Part shown: positions 1 to 8,665 of the stretch, piece by piece
How the letters are laid out: each line of letters begins with the position of its first letter
Position numbering within the stretch: position 1 is the first letter of the stretch
NCBI GenBank assembly: GCA_001579985.1
Contig: LRSR01013283.1
Span: 1 to 64,000, forward strand
Source: Hypsibius dujardini
Taxonomy: Eukaryota > Tardigrada > Eutardigrada > Parachela > Hypsibiidae
Length of the DNA: 64,000 nt
Reading direction: 5' to 3'
Notes under the pieces: generated by a model
What the model saw: the letters and a program-made list of their open reading frames with translations, nothing else
What the model was told of the DNA's origin: nothing
Database searches by the model: none
Made by a program: the position numbers and the translations under genes

Positions 1-890
1 CATCGGGGTGGTTGGTGACGTGGACACCTACACCGCATCCATTCTCGTGGAAAACTGCATCGATGAAACGGTGCTACCAGCGGCAGTGCTGGAGCAAATC
101 GTCAAACCCTTCACAAATGAGATGCGGAACGCTGCAAAAGTAATTAACCAAATACACCTTTGGACAGAAAAAGCGGGACGCTCGATTTGTCGAAAGGCTT
201 TTTGTTACCAGAAGGCTGCAGGCTATACAAAAATATGCTTTGATTTGAGGCGGAAATTAATTGGCTACAAGATTACACAGTTTGGTCTCATGCGAATTTT
301 TAATGTAATTTAAATCAATCAATCAAGTGATCGGCTGGACGAACTCTTTCTTTTTGATTGGACACTTTTATTTGTCTATCTATTCGGGCTGGATGAGAAG
401 GGACTTTTGGCAACGTTTTAGGATGCTGGCCGGCAAGATTTTCGCGGGGATTGCGTCTTCACCATTGACCCTCCCGACGCCAAGGACCTGGACGATGCCG
501 TGTCCTGCCACGCTCTGGGCAACGGAATCTACAGCGTCGGCGTCCACATTGCCGATGTCAGCTTCTACATCGCGGAAGGAACGCCCATCGATCTGTACGC
601 GCGTCAACGAGGCACCAGTGTCTACTTGGTCAATAAGGTCAGTTTCGTCCGTTCCGTTGTTGGCGTCGTATTTTAACTTGTTACGTGTGCATTGTAGGTT
701 GTGCCGATGTTACCGCCGAAGATGATCGAATCTGTGTGCTCATTGGATCCCGGCGTGGAACGGCGTACCGTGTCGGCCCTGTTTACGATCACGGAAAATG
801 GCGAAGTCTTGGACCACTTCTTGACGCGTGGTCTCATCCGGAGCTGTGCTAAATTATCCTATGAAACTGCACAGGTACTGCCTACCTGCC

Positions 891-939
<49 letters not shown>

Positions 940-1686
940 GCCTACCTGTCTGTCTGCCTGCCTGTCTGCCTGCCTGTCTGTCTGTCTGTCTGTCTGTCTG
1001 CCTGTCTGCCTGTCTGCCTGTCTGCCTGCCTGTTTGTCTGTCTGTCTGCCTGTATCTGTATCTCTTTTTTTATCTCCCTCCAGAGAATCATTGACGATCC
1101 TTATCAAGTGCCCACCGTCGCATTGTCCGCGTCTCCCTGCGAGGCTGACGCCATCCGTCAAACCATACTTTTCTTGTTCAACATCACGCAGTCACTCCGC
1201 CGTCAGCGATTTGAACGAGGCAAGTTGAGTTTTGGAATGGCTCGCTATTTTTTTCATCATTTTTAAAGTGTTTTGTGTTCATCATTTTTAAATTGTTTTG
1301 TGTTCTGGTTCATGCAGGCGGTCTCAGGATCGATCAACCGGAATTTCGATTTGATCTCGATGGCAATGGTCTCCCCGTGGCGATGGTGGAGCGAGATCGA
1401 TTTGCCAGTTGCCAGTAAGTGAACGGGAACTGCCGGCCTTCCCAGCAGTAACGATGAAGAGTTCACCGAATGACTCGTATTTGCTCCATTGTCTTGCTTG
1501 TAGGTTGATTGAGGAGCTGGCGTTGCTGACCAATATGGCAACCGCCGGAATCATTCGTGAAGTGAGTGTAACAGACAAACAGACAGGCAGACAGACAAAC
1601 AGACAGGCAGGCACACAGACAGACAAACAGACAGACACACAGACAGACACACAGACAGACAAACAGACAGACAAACAGATAAACAC

Positions 1687-1726
<40 letters not shown>

Positions 1727-2570
1727 CGTGTTCTCTTTTCGTTTTCTTTAGCATTTTCCGGAGATTGCCCTTCTCCGCCGGCATCCGTCGCCAATGCAGA
1801 GTGGCCTGCTGAACCTCCAGAAGTTTTGTCACATGAACAACTTGGATATGTGGATTGACACCTCCAAAAGCATCCAGATGTCCATGTCTAACATCGTCGC
1901 CTTGGAGCCGCGCCTCGATCCCATTCTCAGCTACCTCTGCGCGAAACCGATGAAACTGGCGGAGTACGTCTGCACCGGTCAGGAGATTGACACTTGGCAT
2001 TACGCCCTCAACGTCGAGGAGTACACACACATGACGTCGCCCATCCGGCGCTATCCCGACATTGTCGTGCATCGTCTTCTCCTGGCAGCCCTCGGCTACA
2101 CTGCGCGCCCGCAAATCTCCCCGGACGAGATGCAGGCGATTGCGGACCAATGCAACGCGCGCAAAATTTCGGCCGGACGCTGTCAAGAAGCCAGCCTGAA
2201 TCTTTTTCTCGGGCTTTTTATCCAACGTTCCGGACCGATGCTGGAGGACGGTGTCGTCGTGGCGGTTTACCCGCATAGTTTGTCGGTGGAGATTCTCGTT
2301 CCGCGGTTGGGATTTGTCGAGCGGGTATTTTGTCAACGCGCGGAATTCGTCACAAATGTCTGCCATCGTAGCGCTGGCAGGAGTGAGCCGGGTTCCGTCG
2401 GTCCGCGATCGTATTTGGAGCTGAATTGGGCGAAGAAGCAGTTGAAGGGAGTGCTGAAGCTCGGTGTCATGACGCGGGTTCCGGTGGTGTTGTCTGTGGG
2501 GAATAAAGACGCCCGGAAACTAAAGGCTTGTTGCCGTGTTTGTTGTATCGAAAAATGTTCCGTGCGCTAA
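1..2570 (+). CDS. DIS3L2: DIS3-like exonuclease 2 (3' part of gene, seven exons visible)
   Basis: DIS3L2 is a 3'-to-5' exoribonuclease of the RNase II/RNB family that degrades uridylated RNAs in the cytoplasm. Exons read as 1(partial)-139, 422-637, 698-874, 1084-1219, 1318-1414, 1504-1561 and 1752-2570, and all joins keep frame. The RNB catalytic region is plain in exon 2 ([19 protein letters not shown], with the metal-binding aspartates, then [12 protein letters not shown]). Exon 3 has [10 protein letters not shown] and exon 7 has [16 protein letters not shown]. The order and spacing match human DIS3L2 from memory, followed by a short S1-like C-terminal part. The 5' end, with the cold-shock domains, lies outside the window. 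The fourth intron (1220-1317) uses a GC donor (AG|GCAAGT), the only choice that restores the conserved frame. Introns 3 and 6 hold long CTGT and ACAG microsatellites. The last residues before the stop at 2568-2570 do not resemble the family, so a further 3' exon is possible. Confidence 0.93.
881..1058. repeat. (CTGT)n microsatellite in DIS3L2 intron 3
   Basis: About 175 bp of CTGT units with scattered CCTG variants fill most of the 209-bp intron, up to a pyrimidine tract and the acceptor at 1082-1083. It gives long spurious Cys/Leu/Ser/Val reading frames on the plus strand. Confidence 0.97.
1570..1723. repeat. (ACAG)n microsatellite in DIS3L2 intron 6
   Basis: ACAG/ACAA units occupy most of the 190-bp intron between the donor at 1562 and the acceptor at 1750-1751. 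In the transcript this strand is complementary to the CUGU tract of intron 3. Confidence 0.97.
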
Positions 2571-2633
2571 ATGCCTCTGGCTTTTTCTGTTCCTTCATAT
2601 CTCTGCCAGAGTGGACATCAGCCCATTCGTTTT

Positions 2634-2868
2634 GTCTGTCTCTCTGCCTGTCTGTTTACCTGCCTGTCTGCCTGTCTGCCTACCTGCCTGTCTGTCTGCC
2701 TGTCTGCCTGCCTGTCTGTCTGTCTGCCTGCATGTCTGGTTGTTTGTCTGTCTACCTGCCTGTCTGCCTGCTTGCCTGTCTGTCTGTCTGCCTGCCTGTC
2801 TGTCTGCCTGTCTGCCGCCTCTGCTTGTCCGTCTGTCTGTCTGTTTGCTTGCCTGCCTTCATGTGACT
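2634..2868. repeat. (CTGT)n microsatellite downstream of DIS3L2
   Basis: CTGT/CTGC units start about 65 bp after the DIS3L2 stop, in the same orientation as the tract in intron 3. Reading frames across it are compositional artefacts. Confidence 0.96.
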
Positions 2869-3548
2869 GTCTGTGTACGGTTTATGTGTGTTTTTTTACT
2901 AACCTACTAGTAGGTTAGTTCGTTAACAATTATTTTTCGCTTTTCGCAGATGTCTCTTAAGGTTGGAAGTCCTCAGTTCTAACTGCAGAGCGTAGCTGGA
3001 CTTGAAATCAAGCATACCGCATGTGTGACATGCCATTCCTCCGCCGGTGCACATTTGTAAATGACTTTTTGTATTGCATTTTTTTCTGCTTGTTATTCTG
3101 CTACCTCGCTGAGTTGAGTTATTTCTTGTATTTCTTGTTTCAATTGAATGGTTTGTACATTTAGTCATCTTTCTTTAGACGATTTGCCAGGAATGGAGCC
3201 TTAATGTTTTTCATTTGTCTGAAGCCGCGGCCTCGATCTTTCAATGTCAGAGGCTTATTGCGCTTTGTGAAGTGGACCATCATGGGTGTCTGTCGGTGTC
3301 TGTCTGTCTGTCTGAGCTCCTTGTGGGGTGTTTTCAATGCGTACTGAAGCAAACAGAAGAAACTGTACAAACAAAAAGAAATTTTCGCCGTATAATTTCC
3401 TTATTTTCTGTGACCTTCCAGCAGTAAAAAAATGGTGTCTGCATTGGAAGTGGACATTTCCAGACAAACGGCAAAAATGATGCCACAGTGCGACTCGGAA
3501 ACCGCCACGAACAATCACAGTCACCCCCCCCCCCAACGACGTGTAAAA
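2869..3548. other. Intergenic, no gene seen
   Basis: AT-rich sequence between the convergent DIS3L2 and GT92-A genes, with a short CTGT run near 3295-3313 and a poly-C run near 3525. Short reading frames here have no recognisable motif. Confidence 0.6.
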
Positions 3549-6500
3549 TCATCCGAAAATTTCTTTCCAAGTTTGGGTCACTCTTTCCCGCAGCTGAGGA
3601 GCGAGATCTGCCGCTCTTTCATCCGGCACCGTCGCAAAATCTCCTTCTGCTTCTTCCTGTCGCCGAAAATGCAGCAAGATGGTCTCTTCCGAGGGTGCGT
3701 AATCATTAACCGCGATATTCTTGCCTGTTCCGTCGTTTTTATGCGACATTGCAAAGTGAATCATGGACATACCGGCGGGAACCGTTCGCATTCGGCAAAT
3801 GTATTTGGATCGTTGACCGTAAAAAGGCACTTCACTGCTGCGGTTGGTGATCCGAGAGGTCCTTAACATCGGCAAACCGGATTGCGGCTCGAATGTGTCG
3901 TTGTAATTGGCGGTCGGCTCCATGAACGCGCTGCGGACCGTGGCGCAGTCGCTGGAACCGTTGTGGACGATACTGGCAAAGGTCGGCGGCTGAAGGGATG
4001 TTGCAAAGTATTCATCCAAATCAGCTGAACAAAGTGAAAAAAATAAAAATCAGACGACAGCTTTAATTATGAATCCTTAAGCCAAATTGAAAAATAAATT
4101 ATTTATTTGTTTAGGATTAAGTATTGAAAGTGGCTATTCGGCCGAAGTTTCCCCCGCTGATCAGGTGATTCACTATTCAGCCGGACTTCCACGGCTGAAG
4201 AGGCCAACCACTGTTTAGCCGTTCTTTACCAGCAATACAGACAAATCCCTTAGCCGGCTTTCTCTCAACTTGGCTGACGTACGTAATATAATTTATGTCC
4301 TTTTCCCGATGCAGTTGAGATACGTCCAAACTTTTAACAGGAAACTTAAATGGAAATCAGAAAGAACCGCAACGAAAGATCTCGTTTTTTTGCAGCGGTC
4401 ATTTGGATATTCAGTCGTATCGCGCCACATTTTTGAGGAGCAGGAGAAGTTAAGGTCTCGCCGGCTGGATTGTGACTCGGCTATTCAGCCGGAAGAACTC
4501 CGGCCAAATAGCTTTGACCTTAAGTATTGGGAGTATTATACATTCAGAGTAATAAATTGTCGTACGCACGAATGTACAGTCGTCCCCACATTGTTCTTCG
4601 ATCACGTGCTTTTTACTACATAAATATAAGTCAAACTCCGCTCCCAAATGCACACTTCGGGTCAAGCAAACCACGCCCACTAGCCAATCAAAAACGTCCG
4701 ACACACTATAAATAATCAAAACATAAAAAAACGTCCGATGGGATTTGCTTTCCTCGAGTTATAATCAATAATTTAAAAGCAAGAAAAAAGTCATGTCCAG
4801 AGGGCAGCGACCTTTCAGACGGCGGTAGAAACAGCTGTTCGGTGAATTTGAGACAAGTCCCACAGACTCACATAGCATTATTGTACGTGCGACTTGACCG
4901 GGACTTGTCTCAAATAAATTGTGATCGTTATCTTGTGCACGATTTGGTTTGCCATGGGCGACATAAGTTTAGCCTGTCTAGCCAGTGTTTCTTTTATTGA
5001 CCCAACCGGCCTGACCTAACAAGCGGCGCATGCGTGCACCTGATTTTTGTGCAACCGGAGAACAATTTGGGGACGAATGTAGTGGTTCTCACTAAGCTAC
5101 TAGGTTAAATGGGTTCATTTGAACTAGACTATGCATTTTAATTACTTACATATTACAGTGTAATCATAATGAGCAGCCGTTTTCAAAATGCAATCGTACC
5201 GCATCGCCACTTGTCCGTGATAATGAACCGATTTCCCGCTGGTTTGGTTAAACGGCAGAATCCAATTACTCAACTGCATAATGCCCTTCTTTTCGTAGTA
5301 CCGCAACACCTCCATGGTCCGTTCCCCGATCTCCATGCCGTTCCAGAAGAATTTGGACACGCCCATCAGTCGATAGTATTCAATGAACTCCACCACAGCT
5401 GCTTGATTCTCATTGTACAATCCGAAGATGAGTCCACAGTGAGCGAATGTCAAATTGGCAGGTTCCTGGTCAGTTACAACAGGCATGGAGTAGGTCACCG
5501 TTCCTAGAGATAACCAAAACTAAACTTACAAGAGAAGGGAACGGTAGTTGATACGCCGATCTGTCTGATTTTTTTTTCAAATAGTGGACTAAATTAATAG
5601 ATTTTAGCAAGAACTTTCATCTGCAAACGAGCTCTGGTTTGAGCGGGAGAAAATTCGGAAGTTCCCCGATGGCTCCGCGGGTTTCCTATTCAATTCAACC
5701 GTTGATTGTTTGATTTATGCTCTAGCAAAATTCAATTGTATTTTTTTACCACTCTAAGCCACACAAACGTCGTTTTTTTTTGAAAACGTTCGATTCAAAG
5801 ATTTTTAACACTCTTCCACTCCAAATTCGATTTGAAATTGATTGACATTAGCAGAATCTTTTTTGGATGACGGGGGCGGAACTATGGATCATTTCTGCAA
5901 CGTCACTCGGAAGCCTGGATTGAAACTAGCCCATAACTCCGCCCTCTGGCATCTAAAAACGATTCTGCTGATGTCAATCGATTTCAAATCGAATTTGGAG
6001 TGGAAAAGTATTAAAAATCTTTGTTTTGTCTTTTTCACATAAAAATTTACCACTTAAGCGACGCAATTCTAAGGCGTAGCTGTAGCCACACCCACTACTC
6101 CGTCTGAAATGGCCTAAATATTTTATTTCAAATATTTACAATTAAAATCTATCGTTTCTGTTTATGATGCCCGAATTTGTTTTAATGATAAACGAAGAAA
6201 TACAGTTTTGGAACGCTGGTTCTTGCCTCATGGATTGTCTCAGCGAGAATTTGCCAGAGCGGAGAAAATCGGAGAGGATTCTCTCCGCCGGTGGCTAGCA
6301 TGAGAGCCTGTTTTTGGTTGATTGATCTCTTGATTGAAGATTTATGGAGATCACTAAGAATGTGGTCCATTGGTAAATTGCTTGATTGAAAACTGAGGTG
6401 CATTTCAGTGGGTAGGTGCTTTTGTACACACACCTGGGGCCATATATACGGAAAACTTAATTTGCGTTGCGCCTTAGAATCGCGTCGCTACAGTAAAAAT

Positions 6501-7216
6501 TACAATTTTGTTATTCAGAAAGTTAAAAAACTCAACTTAAGAAATTTTTTACTAACTTGGTTGTTAGTTACCACAGACATGAGGTAGGTCATCTTACCTG
6601 AACGGTTTGCTTGCACGCAATCTACACGCAATGATGCATCGTTGGAATGCGTGGCAGGGAGTTTGCAGCGTAACCGTCCAGCCCCCATATTATTCCCCAC
6701 CGTCCACGTTCCATCTGTCATTGGCTCCGGCCATTTCGCCTCTGGAAATTGCTCCAATTCGCCATTCTCTGACGAGCTCTCATTCCTCTGTGGATTGTAA
6801 TATTGGCAAGTACAACTAGTCCCAGACCCTTTCCATACCTTCTTACTACCCAGGACGACGAAGTGAAGCTCTAAAGTAGAGGTGTGACCAAGCGCAGGGT
6901 ACACAGAATATAGGTAGAGATCAGTAAAAATTTCACGCCATTTGAACATTAGAGGAGTGTCTTGATGGGTATTGATGGGTTTTGATGGGTACTGATGGGT
7001 ATTGATGGCTTTTGATGGGTACTGATGGGTATTGATGGGTTTTGATGGGTTTTGATGGGTTTTGATACTTAGCGTTGAAGGAACAGGATGGACATGTGCT
7101 TTTGCAATGTTGGCAGGCATTCGAAAGAAACTGTGTAGGCATACATGTAATGCCCAAGTGAAGCTGAAAATTGGAAGCAACCACAGCCGGATTAAGTAGC
7201 CTCGTCGAACGGCCAT
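3549..7216 (-). CDS. Glycosyltransferase family 92 protein, paralogue A
   Basis: Three exons: 7216-6598, 5503-5150 and 4024-3549, both introns phase 1, 482 aa. GT92 (formerly DUF23) enzymes are Golgi type II membrane glycosyltransferases; the C. elegans member GALT-1 adds galactose to core fucose. Exon 1 gives a short cytosolic tail and a signal anchor (about residues 7-30) followed by the stem. Exon 2 has the family block FAHCGLIFGLYNENQAAVVE and YYRLMGVSKFFWNGMEIG. The exon 2-3 join creates VISDLDEYF, with the DxD/E metal-binding motif expected for the family. Start chosen at 7216 because paralogue B starts at the matching Met; another in-frame codon lies upstream. About 38 stem residues (repeating KPINTHQYPS) come from a 10-bp minisatellite that B lacks. 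Intron 2 carries a 393-bp transposon. Substrate unknown. Confidence 0.87.
4127..4519. mobile_element. Non-autonomous TIR transposon in GT92-A intron 2, 10-bp target duplication
   Basis: The 10-mer TTAAGTATTG occurs directly at both edges (4117-4126 and 4520-4529). Between the copies the ends are imperfect inverted repeats built on GCTATTYGGCCGRAGTT. Target duplications of 9-11 bp are typical of Mutator-like elements, so this may be a MULE-derived MITE, but no transposase is present. The related intron of paralogue B lacks it. Confidence 0.7.
4843..4917. repeat. Short inverted repeat in GT92-A intron 2
   Basis: GAATTTGAGACAAGTCCC near 4843 is matched in inverse by GGGACTTGTCTCAAAT near 4901. 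Arms are about 16 bp with a loop of about 40 bp. It may be a small foldback element or a chance hairpin. Confidence 0.5.
5786..6030. mobile_element. Foldback element with GGGGCGGA-type centre, in GT92-A intron 1
   Basis: An imperfect palindrome of about 245 bp. The left arm (ending CAGAATC near 5854) is inverted-repeated on the right from about 5960. Arms agree over about 70 bp, including CTCCAAATTCGATTTGAAAT. The centre carries GGCGGAACTATGG and its inverse CCATAACTCCGCC. A second member of the family lies at 21223-21674. Confidence 0.7.
6961..7076. repeat. 10-bp minisatellite (TGATGGGTTT-type) within GT92-A coding exon
   Basis: About eleven copies of TTTTGATGGG and TATTGATGGG. Since 10 is not a multiple of 3, the reading repeats every 30 bp, giving a 10-residue period (KPINTHQYPS). 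The array keeps the exon open. The same unit, inverted, occurs at 47319-47388 and in short form at 36653-36692. Confidence 0.9.
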
Positions 7217-8665
7217 TTCTGAAGGTCGGGGATCATTGGGATTTGGTTTGGGGAAATGTTTGCTATTTTCATAAATGGAAAGATTGGTTTGGCTTATTTG
7301 AAACTTTGAAGACATTGTGGGGGCACGGCTTCAGTTATGGTTCATGACGTGATTTATTCGATTAAACGGCTAAATTTCACGTTAAAATGGCGGACGATGC
7401 CGCTTTTTGTGATGAGATCAGGGGAAAGAAAGTGCATGTGCATGCACCTGACACATCGAAGAGCAGGCACCGTAGTTATGCCATGTATAAGTTGAACTCC
7501 AAGCTCAGCAGAAAGACACGCAGACAGAGAGACAGAAAGACAGAGAGACAGACGGATTGTTTGCGGATGAGGCATAAGTCTGGCTAGAATTAATTTAGAA
7601 TTAATTTAGGTCGTAATTATTACGCATTCATTGAATACCGGACATATACTGTAGAATCGGGATAACTTGCGCCATAAGCTCATGCTGGCAGTACAAACTA
7701 ATCCGTCTGATTGATTGCAAAATTAGGGCTACTGGAACTAATTATTTAGGACCGCCGGTACAAATTTACGAGGGGGTTCAAAAACCGACGCAATTTATCC
7801 CGATTCTACAGTAGTATATTCAGACCGAGGAGCGAAGTGACGATGTCTTCTAAGGTTCAGTGCTGTTGTTGGAAATCAAGAATGTGTCTGTGTGTGTGTG
7901 TGTGTGTGCGGGGTAATCACATTCAGTGCTCGCATATGATTGGCCAGTGGGCGCCCCACCTTTTGGACTGCAGTGTATATCAAGCACGAGTGTTGCCGAA
8001 GAAAAACGTTTGAAAGCTGCAGGAACCGGTAAACGATAAAATCTGTTCCTTCTCAGTACTAGTAAGAAATACCTGAACTTAAGACATCAATTCTGTTTTG
8101 GCAAAATAATTGACTCACAATTGATTGTGATCACCTCGGTCTTTCCATCGATCGCATCGATTGCTAGTTTAATTATTTGTAATTGCGTTATTACGTGCTT
8201 ATATATTTAATACATACTTATTTAATTAATTATTTCACATTCATTTCAATAGACAAAAAAATGGTGCGAGGTCAGAGTGGTGCGGTAATTGGTGACTTTG
8301 CCGGTACATGCAGATGTGTATTTTCACGACTGAAAATTTCGATGCAGAGAGCGAAAATAATGACACCGGGTATGAACAACGTCAGCGGCAATTGTCAAGG
8401 GGCAAGTTGGCAATGTTTTATTCAAGTGGCACTCTTCTCGTAGTGACTGTCGCGTCATCAAGTTCAGATTTTATTTGACTTTTCTCTCGGTGTGAGACAA
8501 CAGTCGTTAATCCCTAACAGTCATGGTGCAGTACATGAACCGCTTATGCGAATTCCGGCATTGTGACAGAAGACTCGAGGTCGCCGACCATCATCAAAGC
8601 AATCACAATCACAAAATAACGTCACGAGCCTCTTTGTTCACCCTCCCAACGAATGACGTGTAAAA
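7217..8665. other. Spacer between the two GT92 paralogues
   Basis: No gene recognised. It holds a short AGACAG-rich run near 7514-7556, a TIR element at 7647-7813 and a (TG)n run near 7885-7907. The part just upstream of 8665 should contain the 3' UTR of paralogue B and the part below it the promoter of A. Confidence 0.5.
7647..7813. mobile_element. Small TIR element with TA ends (mariner-type MITE)
   Basis: A 167-bp element bounded by TACTGTAGAATCGGGATAA on the left and its inverse ending CTACAGTA on the right, TIRs about 24 bp. TA at each tip and the small size suit a Tc1/mariner-derived MITE. The ends resemble, but are not identical to, those of the 284-bp family at 9971 and 33842. Confidence 0.8.

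Noticed and set aside
701-1228. Long frames rich in Cys, Leu, Ser, Val (plus strand) or Asp, Arg, Gln, Thr (minus strand) at 701-1228, 1409-1858, 1551-2366, 2528-2918, 13046-13273, 29786-30106
   Set aside because: They are translations of CTGT/ACAG microsatellites, partly overlapping real DIS3L2 exons in the wrong frame.
4270-4623. 117-codon frame
   Set aside because: Mostly inside the TIR element 4127-4519 and its flank; no motif.
7216-7315. Upstream extension of GT92-A to 7315
   Set aside because: Paralogue B starts at the Met equivalent to 7216, directly before the signal anchor; the extension has no counterpart.
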